Positions 45,973 through 55,758 of a stretch of DNA of 64,000 nucleotides are shown piece after piece. The stretch is from NCBI GenBank assembly GCA_014529385.2, contig CM043966.1, positions 102,993,087 to 103,057,086 of the forward strand, in the 5' to 3' direction. Position numbers and translations under genes: made by a program. The notes beneath the pieces are model-generated. The model was not told where the DNA came from and searched no databases. It saw nothing but the letters and a program-made list of their open reading frames with translations. How positions within the stretch are numbered: the first letter of the stretch is position 1; every line of letters begins with the position of its first letter. The DNA is from Adiantum capillus-veneris. Taxonomy: Eukaryota > Streptophyta > Polypodiopsida > Polypodiales > Pteridaceae.

Positions 45973-46015
45973 CTCATTGTATCTCGTTTTCTATTCAATT
46001 TTCGTCATACTTGGA

Positions 46016-48121
46016 CTACCACAGACATTCAGTTTTTCTGTTGCAACTCTTTTTTTTTGCTTTGCTGGTTTTCCTAGGTTTCAACAGTCTGGACTTAAAT
46101 CCCGAGTCTTCAACAACCTTAAGAAATCTTCCTGACACTTTATCCTTAGCACAATCAACAGCATGAATGTTCATAAGGAAATGTGTCTTACCCTTAAACT
46201 CCGGCATGGGTCTCAGCCTGGTTGGTGGACTGATATGGTGTCGTTTACTCTTGTATCTTTTTTGGCGTCTCTCACTTTGGTTTGGGAAATTGTAGAAGAT
46301 GTCATTGTCTTGATCTTGATTGTCGTCTCCCTCCGTATTTTCTGACTTCTCGTCATCCGCGTTATCCTTGTTTTCACTTTGATCAGAAGAATCATAAAAT
46401 TCTTCTCCCTCCTGCTTGATTTCTTTAGTGGGGATGTCCACATAGCCCACTATCTTAATCTCAAGTTTCGTTTCTGTTTTATTTATCCTCATATTCTCAG
46501 TATCTCCATCGTTCTCGTCCTCCTCCACAATTTTGCTCAACATGTAGTATGGTATGATATCGTAGCCATTCTCATCACAAAATTTGGTGGGAGTGACTTC
46601 CTTGACGCATACATCCAATGTAGCCAATATTTGAGACCATTCTAGGGGTTCGAGCTTTTCTTCAAGAAAAGGTTCTCGAATATATGCATCGTCTTCCAAG
46701 ACCCTCTCTAGTGTCCTTTCATTGTGGTCAAATTCACTACATTGAGATGCCCCACACATCCATATCTCCTTTTGTTTACAAAGCCACGCTGGGACTTCTG
46801 ATCCACTAATGGTGGCTGAGTGAAATTCTTCCACAGGGGTTCTCGTGACATCATGGTAGCTATGATTTTTCATGTTTACGCGTGTAGTAGTTTCAGCATG
46901 TCTTAGATACAAATAATCATACCCCCAGTCTTGCACCATTTTGAGTTGCCTCATGAACGGTCTACCAAGGATAATTTCATAGTTGTTCTTCTTGCCGAAA
47001 TCTACTATGGCAAAGGTATGTTCGTACTCTATGCCACAGGAATATACCACAATTGCCTCAAGCAATCCTATAGGCCTTTCTATGTGCCCATCCGCCAGTT
47101 GCAATTTCATTCTAGTTGTTCGTATTGCTGGTTTTTCCCATTTTTCCCATAGCATTTTGGTCGCAATGGCAATGCCAGCTCCACTATCAAGTATTGCCTT
47201 AGTCTCTATGCCGTTATACTCAACTGGTAGGGTTGTGTTGCCATCTTCACCTTCACAATACTCTCCTACCTTGTTGAGTGGCACTGGTCTAGTGTTGACT
47301 TTCTTCGGTTCGGTGTCATTAAGCTCGGTTTCGAAGAACTTAAGAGGTCTCCTTATGCCAAATTTTTCAAGACATTTGCCCACTTCCATCCACATGCTTG
47401 GCCTAATTTTTAACAATTCTGCCAATGTGATTGTGCACTTGACCGGAGTGGTCAATAAGTCTGTCAAGATTTTAGTGTCCAATTGATTTGACCCGCCTAT
47501 TCTTTGAGAAGGTACTCTTCGAATTTCTGACCTTGCCTCATAGTTCCCCATATATGATGGCAAAGTTCTGAGTGATTCTGGTCTGCTATCTTCGGATGCA
47601 ACTGAACCATTATCCCCTTGAAATGATTTAACGTCTAAATCCCATGGAGGCTTATTCAAGTTCAGCTCCGAGAAAGGCGCCGACTCGACTGTTTTTGTCT
47701 CATATTTTTCTTGAGCTTTTCGCATTGTTTCCCATAGCTCTTCAGGCCAATTTTCTTCCACAATAGGGGAATATGGTGGAAAATCTTTCAGTGATTCATC
47801 AGTGCTATTAGGCACGTCTTTTGCATCCTCAACATCCGGCAAGGATTTAATGTTTTCTATCTTGTCGGGTATCCTTTGTTCGGTTTTGTGAGATGTTTCA
47901 TTATTTGGTGGTTTGATTACTCTATCTCCCGCTTCCATAGGTGGAGGCTCCAGTAAAGCTTGTGCAGTTTCAATCAGCTGTTTGCACATCTCTAGTCTCT
48001 GTTTTTCTATCTCTGGATATGGATATGTCATCCACCTTTGCTCTAGAGTCTGTCTGTTCTTCAATCTTGGTTCATATGCTTGCAAGATTGCATCTAAGGG
48101 TTCATCGATCTTATCTACCAA
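46016..48121 (-). CDS. Protease region of Gag-Pol
   Basis: 701-aa frame. An acidic N-terminal linker (1-270) precedes a retropepsin with the catalytic ILDSGAG (Asp312) and YEIILGRPFMRQLKMVQDW about 80 residues later. This enzyme cuts the Gag-Pol polyprotein. A long acidic, low-complexity part follows and a basic end (KSRLLKPRKTSKAKKKS) runs into the nine-A tract at 46050-46058, after which the RT frame takes over. Upstream, one TAG (48188-48190) separates it from the zinc-knuckle frame. Confidence 0.85.
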   Translation of the reverse strand: MVDKIDEPLDAILQAYEPRLKNRQTLEQRWMTYPYPEIEKQRLEMCKQLIETAQALLEPPPMEAGDRVIKPPNNETSHKTEQRIPDKIENIKSLPDVEDAKDVPNSTDESLKDFPPYSPIVEENWPEELWETMRKAQEKYETKTVESAPFSELNLNKPPWDLDVKSFQGDNGSVASEDSRPESLRTLPSYMGNYEARSEIRRVPSQRIGGSNQLDTKILTDLLTTPVKCTITLAELLKIRPSMWMEVGKCLEKFGIRRPLKFFETELNDTEPKKVNTRPVPLNKVGEYCEGEDGNTTLPVEYNGIETKAILDSGAGIAIATKMLWEKWEKPAIRTTRMKLQLADGHIERPIGLLEAIVVYSCGIEYEHTFAIVDFGKKNNYEIILGRPFMRQLKMVQDWGYDYLYLRHAETTTRVNMKNHSYHDVTRTPVEEFHSATISGSEVPAWLCKQKEIWMCGASQCSEFDHNERTLERVLEDDAYIREPFLEEKLEPLEWSQILATLDVCVKEVTPTKFCDENGYDIIPYYMLSKIVEEDENDGDTENMRINKTETKLEIKIVGYVDIPTKEIKQEGEEFYDSSDQSENKDNADDEKSENTEGDDNQDQDNDIFYNFPNQSERRQKRYKSKRHHISPPTRLRPMPEFKGKTHFLMNIHAVDCAKDKVSGRFLKVVEDSGFKSRLLKPRKTSKAKKKSCNRKTECLW

Positions 48122-48187
48122 TATCGACCCTCCTGAGCTTGCACTTCTTGGTCCCTCCGTTGATTTTAGAGAGTCGGACTCTCTTTG

Positions 48188-49015
48188 CTATTTAAGTTGC
48201 TCTCGAGCTATCGTTAGCTCAGCTTCTACATCTTTTTGTTTTCGCTCACGTTTAGCTTTCATTTTCGCTCTTCGTTCTTTCCAAGGATTATCACGATTGA
48301 TGCTAGACTTGTTAGTTTTGATTTCTTCTTGATTTTCATCGTTACTCTTGGACTGATTGTCATTTTTCCTTGCTTGGGCTCTCGTCAAGACCTTAACAGG
48401 AATTGGAGTTTCGTTTTCTGACCCTCCACTGGAAGGCAGCGCTCCCAGCATATTCAAGGTAGTTTTTGCTCCTTTGCTCGGGTTTTTAGGGCAATCAGGG
48501 ATCAAGTGAGTAATTCCACACTCCGTGCAATATGCGTTGACCCTAATGATTTCGTCATAAGGGCAGTCCCTCAGCCAATGGTCTCCACCACACTTGTAGC
48601 ATGGTCCTTTAGGTTGTTGAGGTGCTCCTGGAGCTCCTCTTTGTTGGTGTGCAATTCTTTGCCCGCTCATGCCTCCGTTGGCTATGAATAATAGTGTTCT
48701 TTCATCCAGGCTATATCGTCCTTCTCCCGCTGCCTGCGCAGCAGTTGGTGGTCCTGTATTTTCTATCATGCTCCATGGTTCTGGTGTAGAGGGTTCTTCT
48801 GGTGGATAATAGACAGAGTTCGCCGCATATCCATTGGGCTCGTCGTAGTATGCATGTATAGGTACCAAAGCCTTCTCATCCGACTCAGTTACTGTGGGTG
48901 TGTATCTTATGCCGGCTGATCGTAATCCTGGTAGGGGTGGTCGTTGGCCCAACACTGGTTGTGGTCTTTCTACACCTACAGGTCCTGGTAGGTTGCATGT
49001 TTGATATCTAGGCAT
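48188..49015 (-). CDS. Gag zinc-knuckle region
   Basis: 275-aa frame with two knuckles, CYKCGGDHWLRDC and CTECGITHLIPDC, then a basic stretch (KAKRERKQKD). It is in frame with the pieces at 49435-49061 and 48121-46016; single stops at 49061 and 48188 divide them. Function: RNA binding within Gag. Confidence 0.8.
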   Translation of the reverse strand: MPRYQTCNLPGPVGVERPQPVLGQRPPLPGLRSAGIRYTPTVTESDEKALVPIHAYYDEPNGYAANSVYYPPEEPSTPEPWSMIENTGPPTAAQAAGEGRYSLDERTLLFIANGGMSGQRIAHQQRGAPGAPQQPKGPCYKCGGDHWLRDCPYDEIIRVNAYCTECGITHLIPDCPKNPSKGAKTTLNMLGALPSSGGSENETPIPVKVLTRAQARKNDNQSKSNDENQEEIKTNKSSINRDNPWKERRAKMKAKRERKQKDVEAELTIAREQLK

Positions 49016-49060
49016 CGATGGGACTTGAGGGGATGTCGCCTGAGCTTGCGGAGCATATGG

Positions 49061-51096
49061 TCATTCTCTCACATATCCCTTGTTATAATAACACTCTTCC
49101 GTCCCATGGTTTGTCCATTTTTGTTCAATCGCACACCATTTTGGTTGTTTAGATTGTGGTTTGGAATACAAGTTAATCTTCTTAAGCACTTCCTCTACAA
49201 GCTGCTCTTGGCTTACTGCTACTTCTCCTTTTAGTGTTATCTTAGCAGACTTGCTTCCGCTTTGTTGAGAGGAAGAATCATCGTCAAGATCCTTGAACTC
49301 ACCCTCTTTGTAGACCGCACAATTGTCCACAAGGTATAGAGCTTCCTTGGTTAAATCATTCAACGTCGTGCTCCTTTTCATATGTAAGTCCTTTTGAAGA
49401 TCTGCATTCCTTAGTCCTTGGATAAATATAAGCATAAGTCTGGACTAAGTTGGCAGTTCTTCTACGGGGCAGAACTTAACATATCTTTTTAATCGGAGGG
49501 CTGCCTTTCGCACAGACTCTCCATCTTTCTGTTTGAATTGATGGATTTGTGAGACTGTATTATGAGCTATTCTCCTTGTGAGAATTCATCGATAAACTCG
49601 TTAAACACTTCCTCCATTAACTCAAAGTCTCTTCGCTCCACCGAGTCAAACCATGTAGCAGCATCATCCTCTAATGTTAAAACGAATCCTGTAAATTGGG
49701 TAGGAAAGTCTAACACCTCTTCAACTCTAATTACACGCACAAAGGCTGCTACATGATCTCTCGGATCCTTGCTTCCCGTATATTTCTTGTTTACCCATTT
49801 TTGCACTTGAGAAGGTCTAATTCTACGATGGTCTACAAATCTCATCATGGGATCTCCCCGTCCTAGTCGATATACCTCCTCTAGTCTTCTGTAGTGGCCA
49901 GGTTTCTCTCCCAATGGTGCTTTTAATCCATAATTTCTAACAGTTCTCGCGAGAGATGGTTCATCTCTCCGAACTCGTTCTCGGGGTGTTCTTCCAGGCT
50001 CAGTTGACCCCTGATTCTTTGGCTTACTCTCTCCTTGATACTGTGCATAGAGTGGTGGTTCTTGTAAATCCCTTAACCCTCGTGCGGTTTGATAACCCTC
50101 TCGGGTTCGGTCTTGTTCTAATGTAGCACTCTGTCGAAGCCATGCCTGCAATGATGGCTAAGTAGCTGGTTCATCCTGGTAGTTGGACGTTGGTTGTCGG
50201 GTAGAATGTGAGGTAGCGTCATACTCTTCTGAAAAGGGATTTGTCGACTTGCTAGGGGTGTAGGTGGCTCTTGGTACTTCGTCGGAGCCATAGGTCGATG
50301 CTCCCGCAACTGTTGCCTTTTCAACCTCTTCTGGGAGAATACGTTTGTATTCTCACCCGTATCTGTCAACAAAAACAATATCCTTCCCCATAGCAGTTTC
50401 ATAGGAAAATAAGTAAATAACCTTGTCTTTGCTTAATTCGTTTGGGTATGGTTCCTTGCATCGAAAGTAAGAGACTATTCCCTCGCTTTCATGCTTGTAA
50501 ATCCCTACATTCTCATTATAGGTTGGGACCCTGGTTGTTTTCTTATCATACATAAAAAGCGCTCCAGGTCGATCAATGTTAGGAGGCGGTTCTTGGGTTT
50601 CTGAAACCATTTTCCCTTTTGCCACGTTATCCCCATATCTGTTGTAATCCTCAGGGTTACTCACTATCAGATAGTGGTTCCCCTTTTCGTCTCGGAATCT
50701 GTCACCATCATCATAGACTCGAATTATCTCTAGTCTCTGAGCCGGTCTTTCTTCAATACAAATACACTTGCGTCCCCGATAGTCAGAATAAACTAAGGCT
50801 CCCCTCGAGTTAGTTCCTTCCAAGAAGATTATAGTGAACTTGGTTTCGTTTAAGGGATGTAGGGAGGTGATCCCCCCTGGCATTGGTCCTTCACCGTTGA
50901 AACCTCCTGGCTGTTGACTCCCCATCATGAAGAAGGAATTTTCCGATGAAGTGTCAGTATCACTACTCTCTTCAATGATTGGTGCTAATGGGTCTAGTCT
51001 CGTCTTAGTTACACTCTCGTCGGTGGACGTGGTGCTTACTTGACTTTTGACACTTTTAGCTCCCGATTTAACAAAGGCTCCTGACCTTAAATACAT
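49061..51096 (-). pseudogene. Gag N-terminal and capsid region, broken
   Basis: Frame 51096-49567 starts MYLRSGAFVKSG, followed by an unrecognised 220-residue part. It crosses a TGA (50353-50355) and a TAG (about 50157) and then enters a Retrotrans_gag domain (KYTGSKDPRDHVAAFVRV, LEDDAATWFDSV). After the stop at 49567 the capsid part continues in another frame to 49435-49061 (GLRNADLQKDLHMKRSTTL; CAIEQKWTNHGTEECYY). The leader before the capsid is long and of unknown role. Two stops and one frameshift make this Gag defective. Confidence 0.8.
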
Positions 51097-52726
51097 AAGA
51101 ATGAAAGTTGGGTTGCAAACTTAAAGCTTACCTGGACTCCTTCTTCCTGTGTGGCTTTGTGATGATCTCCTTCTGGGATCTACACAAGGATGGTTAGTCT
51201 GTTCACAAGGGTTTTCCCTGAATTACCAAAAAATCTTTCAAGTATATACAGCAACCCCTTAGTCAGTCTTTTGGTGGTCCAATTTCAAATATGAAATGAT
51301 GGCTGGGATCTATATAGAGAGCAGTATAGTCACAAATTGCAAAAAGTGTCTGAATCACTACTTTCTTAGTCTACCGCGATAGACTGACAATTTGCTCAGC
51401 ACAAGTCAATTCAAAATTGTGACTTTATCCTTGAGTTCCAGTTACCCTCTATAGCCTATCCCTCAAGTTTTATGAAGTTTGGACACTTGGGTTGGGTTTT
51501 GGTCCCATTTTAGTATTTCAGTCAGAGCTTGATTCTCTATCTGACCCTCAGATTGACCTTCAGAGATCTAAATGCCTTGAATTTTGGTGTGTTTGCTATA
51601 TAGGCCCTGATAAAGCTCTCCCTGGGGGAAATTTAAAAGAAAAGTTCCCCAGCAGCAGTTTCCTTGGTGTATCGCGATAGACTTGGCACTTTCTCCAATT
51701 TTAGCATTTTTCTCAAGTTTTCTCCACAGTTGGTTCAGCCTCCCCTTGTGTACTGCATTGACCAATTTTGGCACTGTTTGGACATTTGGTCAAAGACTTC
51801 TTGCCCTTTGTCTCTGAATTCAAACTCTAAACACCAGTTTTGAAGTTTTGTGGTCAAGATGGTGTTCAAATTCACTCAATTTTTGTGAGTACCCTTGTAT
51901 TGATGTGTTAAACCTTTGGTATAAAGGTTCTTTCCTTGTTGCTAGTCAATCACCACCTTCATTAGTCTATCGCGATAGACCAGGCAGAGAGCAATGGGGA
52001 TTTAATTTTTTGTCTGTTTTTGCATAGTCTTGTTTCGTGTGCCCATATAAGTCTATCCCCCAAGTTTTATGAAGTTTGGATTTATCTTGACCTTAAACTC
52101 AAGCACTTCACAAATTTCACTTTTCTCTCACAATTCACAACTCCATTGCTCTTGAAGTGATGCAAATTTGATGACACTTCATCTTAAACTTTTGAACATC
52201 AGTCGTACCTCATGACACAGTCAGTTTACCCTAGGCTAATGGTTATATCTCTTCTTGGCCTCTTTAGGTTTACTTAGTGTTTCCTTATGACAATCACCTG
52301 TTTCTTTTTTGTTGGTTTTGGTCGCAATTTTTATGTTTTCTCGAGTGTTGGATCATAAATTTCAATGTCGACTCTTTTCACCCCCTTCAAGGGTATATGG
52401 GGTGGGTTTTGCTTTCAAGGCAAGCAAACAGCCTTATTGTTTCTTCTTTTTGTTTGTTTTTTGCGTTTTTACAACGTTTTTCTACTCTATTTCTTCACAA
52501 ATATAACAAGCATTCAAAACCAAAAACCATAACTCCACATTATCCTACTTAACTAAATCTAACTAGTCGCAGACCCTCGGCAAGACACAGGATTCCTAGC
52601 TATCCACTAGACCTCATGATACTCTATCCTGGATCTTGTTCTAAAAGTTTAAGCTCTCTCTAGTCAAAACTAAAGTAAGCTTACCATCACACGAGTGACG
52701 TAGATCTCCCTACTTAAGGTTTTGTG
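51097..52726 (-). other. 5' leader of the giant element
   Basis: About 1.6 kb between primer site and gag, no coding support. Contains the palindrome cluster listed separately. Confidence 0.7.
51369..51980. repeat. Palindromic repeat cluster in the 5' leader
   Basis: GTCTATCGCGATAGAC-type palindromes at 51369 (one change), 51667 (one change) and 51965 (perfect), each 298 bp apart. Flanks share text such as CAAGTTTTATGAAGTTTGGA (51463 and 52053). Confidence 0.88.
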
Positions 52727-52744
52727 TCCCCGGCAACGGCGCCA
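52727..52744 (-). other. Primer binding site, tRNA-Asp type
   Basis: TGGCGCCGTTGCCGGGGA on the element strand, an exact 18-nt complement of plant tRNA-Asp 3' end as I know it. One base from the 5' LTR. Confidence 0.92.
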
Positions 52745-52745
52745 A

Positions 52746-53665
52746 TGTTTTAGGGCAAAATACTCCCCTGTTCATACTCACGAGCACGACACAGACAACA
52801 TACTTATCATCCGATGACACGACTAACCCGTAGGTGCACGTAGGCAATTTTGTTAGCTTATCAGGCTGAGACCAATCTACACATACGCACTTTTATGATG
52901 CATCAATCATTAACCCTGGTAGAATGCAACCCACTCTATCCCTAAACGCTCACAACACCGTTTACACTTCCAATGAACTCAGAATCGCATCAAACTTACT
53001 AGGCACCATCCTCTCACTAGGATATACTTACCTATAAGTCTAATCTCACCAGATTTGAACCCTAGTTATTTCGAATATAGTCGCGATAGACTAACAGGTC
53101 ATAATCCAAAAGTGGACGAAACTTAAGTTTATGAGTATCTATGTGTAGCTAATCTCTTTCTCATTCCATAAAGCACTTGATTATTGAAAACAGACACTGT
53201 TTGTGCTACTTACAAGCAAAACAAGCTCGAGGAAGGATCGATCGCGATCAGCTCGAAAAGGTGAATGCGTGGCGTGGGCGCGTAGCTTCGGAGAGACTAC
53301 CGCGATGGTGTGGTCACGTCGTGAATCCGGTGAGGGAGAAGCGCGTAGCGAAGAGGATAAGACACACTCACTCTCTCTCTCTCTCTCTCAGACTCGTACG
53401 ACACAGAATTGATATTCAAATCTTATTCAAAAATGGTTCTAAGGTGACTTTTATACTTTAGTCACCTTAGCTCAAAAATGTACATGGGGTTCTCTTACTC
53501 CTTATTACAAAGTGGGAACAAATCTGAGTCCTGACTAACTGATTAATCTTTATATAACCAAGACGAATGGATCAAAATGATAAGACGTCTTTGACATAAA
53601 ATGGGAATTTGATATGCTTTACAAGATGGGCTCATTACAACAGTTGGACCAATGGGGCTCCAACA
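52746..53665 (-). repeat. 5' LTR of the giant Ty3-type element
   Basis: 920 bp, pair of 34138-35049. Has 10 extra bases near 52920 and the same half-palindrome at 53080-53091. Confidence 0.95.
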
Positions 53666-53675
53666 CTATACTTAC

Positions 53676-54129
53676 GACTTTATTTGTCCCTTCTTCTTGA
53701 ATATGCAAGAAGCATGGTTCCAAACTTGTAATAGCGCAACACAAAGAGTCCCATAGGGTCATAGATGCACCCTATTGATCAACGCAAATAAGCATTCTGC
53801 ATAAGTAGTGTCCAAACAACGGGATATCCAAAAAAACAAGGCCAGAGTCATAGGGCACATATATAATGGAAGCATAAACAGCCTAGTGGAAAGCTGACAA
53901 CCTTTATGTAGCATGTGAGCATGCAATCACATGCACACAAAAATACAGTGAAATGAATGATCATGGGGAAAAAATGACTCACAGACATATAACCCTCAAA
54001 CTGGGTGGCAGACACTACTCTGGCAATGCGAAACGAGTCTTTAACAATGATACTCTGACAGCACCAAGCTTCCATGGCTACTCCTCCGCAGCCTTTCAAA
54101 GCAGAGTATGTGAAGTCCAATCGCTCCAC
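53676..54129 (-). pseudogene. PARP1-like exons for zinc finger 1
   Basis: Two exons. Exon 54129-53983 has a good acceptor (CTCTTGCAG) and donor (GTGAGT) and encodes CQSIIVKDSFRIARVVSATQ then FEGYM, matching the middle of the first PARP1 zinc finger. The preceding part that should hold the first Cys pair (SSCKxC) is unrecognisable in this frame. Exon 53725-53676 encodes WNHASCIFKKKGQIKS, the His/Cys half of the finger, and its GTAAGT donor leads into the intron hit by the retroelement. Its acceptor is AA rather than AG for the frame that fits; using the next AG shifts the frame by one. Probably a decayed copy or a 5' fragment of PARP1. Confidence 0.6.
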
Positions 54130-54669
54130 CTGCAAGAGCTAAACCTGAAGGCCATTAAAACTCTAATACAACCCGCAAGAGTGAAAAGAACATGAAGAAT
54201 AGAAAGAGCGATTACTTGCCGAGGCTGTGGCGAATCAAGCTCACAGGTCAACAGCTTCACGGGCTGTGGCTATCAAACTGGCATGAAGAGTCTGCGCCAA
54301 AATAAAAGCCTTTCCCAACACTGCTGGCGATGGAAGCCACGTTGTTTTAAGAAACAAATCACTATGGCTTTAGCCGTGTGGACAGACCAAAAATACTCCT
54401 CATTTTTCATTAGTAACGTTTCTTGCTTTAAGCCCAAAGTACTTTCCTTCTTGAGTGAGCTTTAGAAGCCCATCATTACATTTACACACTAAATGAGTGC
54501 CCACTATCTTATTTCAACCAATGAACATTTTTGGCCTATCAAAAAATTCAAAGAATGCTTGAAAATACAACTCAACATTTTTTCTATTTTAGTCACCAAA
54601 AAGAGAAGGCATCTCTATAGCCTTTGCTCTTTGGGCAGGCCAAAAAGGAATAAAGATTAGAAAATCTTG

Positions 54670-54946
54670 GTGGTATGGTCATACTAGCGCTAATACGTCG
54701 GATCCCATTAGAACTCCGCAGTTAAACGCGCTTGGGCTAGAAAAATACTAAGATGGGTTACCTCAGGAAAAGTCTTGGTGTTGCACGCTTCTTTTGTCCA
54801 AAGGAGCTAGCTTGGTTATTTGAGCATTTATCCTTGGTGACCAAAGTCATCGATTCAAATGCGACCATGTGATCCGTCGATATTCTGGACGTGCTTTGTC
54901 ACCTCGCACGGGAGTTGTGCGATTTGCCAAAAAAGAAAAAAGAAAA
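54670..54946 (+). mobile_element. Composite 5S rRNA / tRNA-like SINE
   Basis: Four parts in order: a 5S rRNA-like head (54672-54791), a tRNA-like unit with box A-like TAGCTTGGTTATTTGAGC (54808-54825) and box B-like GATTCAAATGC (54852-54862), a body of about 65 bp, and an A-rich tail (AAAAAAGAAAAAAGAAAAAAAA without its last bases, 54929-54946). It is flanked by AAAATCTTG at 54661-54669 and 54947-54955, a duplication typical of L1-type target-primed insertion. It should be non-coding and moved by another element's reverse transcriptase. About 650 bp upstream of the transporter start. Confidence 0.78.
54672..54791 (+). pseudogene. 5S rRNA-like sequence
   Basis: About 120 bp aligned end to end with plant 5S rRNA. 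Long exact blocks include GGATCCCAT, AGAACTCCGCAGTTAA, GCTTGGGC and GATGGGT, and the end is GTGTTGCA plus a few bases. Roughly 80% identity by eye. The internal promoter blocks (A box, intermediate element, C box) are mostly kept. Single copy with diverged bases and SINE context, so not a working 5S gene. Confidence 0.85.
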
Positions 54947-55187
54947 AAAATCTTGAAGAATCCAACCAAAGTAGATACAAGGGTATTTTGGGAATTTTTG
55001 AAATTGGAGAGATATTTTGGGAATCTCCACAAACTAGAGGGATATTTTGATAATTTTCCCTTTCAAGTATTATAAGAACGCTGTCGGTCGCATGCCTCCG
55101 CCGTCGTCGCTGCCGGTCGCAGTAGCTGCCATGCTCGCTCAATTTTAAAAGCTTCCACACAACTGGACTGGCACGCGCATTTGCGCG

Positions 55188-55189
<2 letters not shown>

Positions 55190-55228
<39 letters not shown>

Positions 55229-55329
55229 TAGCTTGCTGCAAAAATCTGCAAGCAGGACGCGCGCAAAGACGAAAAACTCTCAGAGGAGCCAAAGGCAGCT
55301 GGAGCATCTATCGGAGACCACATGCCCAG

Positions 55330-55372
<43 letters not shown>
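55190..55372. repeat. Two (GA)n tracts upstream of the transporter
   Basis: GA runs at 55190-55224 and 55332-55372 lie 225-410 bp before the ATG, in the likely 5' UTR or core promoter. GA/CT tracts in plant 5' regions can bind BBR/BPC proteins (family knowledge); a role here is inference. Confidence 0.85.
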
Positions 55373-55374
<2 letters not shown>

Positions 55375-55597
55375 TAGGACGCTACCATCCGACCTTCGGG
55401 GGGCCAGCCGGGGGCGGGGGGGCTACGGCGCTTGTGTACTAGCACGCCGAGAGAAGAGGGATCGTGAATCTGATCCTTGGTCAAAGTTGCTATTTGTGAA
55501 AATAGCAACTACAACTGGCCTTCGAGTGGAACCTGAAACTGTTGGGGTTGTTTTAAAACGAAAAAACAATGTGGTTGCCCTACGTACTGCAGGGACA

Positions 55598-55710
55598 ATG
55601 GCGCCTACTCAACAGCCACCTGTGTTAGCAACCCATGCTGATGCCGGAAAAGCATTGGTGCTCGAGTCTAAAGGTACTTCCGAGCTAGTAGTCACAAGGT
55701 TTTTGGGGGC

Positions 55711-55758
<48 letters not shown>

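Larger units (their letters stand above)
34138..53665 (-). mobile_element. Giant (19.5 kb) Ty3-type LTR retrotransposon
   Basis: LTRs at 34138-35049 and 52746-53665 begin TG, end CA and are highly alike (about 97% by eye, plus a 10-bp indel). The target duplication CTATA is at 34133-34137 and 53666-53670. A tRNA-Asp primer site and a polypurine tract orient it to the minus strand. Order: leader with palindromic repeats, gag, protease, RT-RNase H, integrase, integrase C-terminal domain plus a second retropepsin-like domain, internal polypurine tract, spacer, palindromic repeats, extra 3' ORFs, polypurine tract, LTR. Size, tRNA-Asp primer and accessory ORFs recall the Tat/Ogre group, but I cannot prove the lineage without a tree. 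Several stops and frameshifts mean this copy is probably defective despite similar LTRs. Confidence 0.95.

Noticed and set aside
54672-54791. A functional 5S rRNA gene
   Set aside because: Single, diverged copy with a tRNA-like unit and A-rich tail attached and a target duplication around it; better read as a SINE head.
54670-54946. Cassandra TRIM element
   Set aside because: 5S sequence is shared with Cassandra LTRs, but no LTR pair, TG/CA ends, primer site or polypurine tract is visible here.
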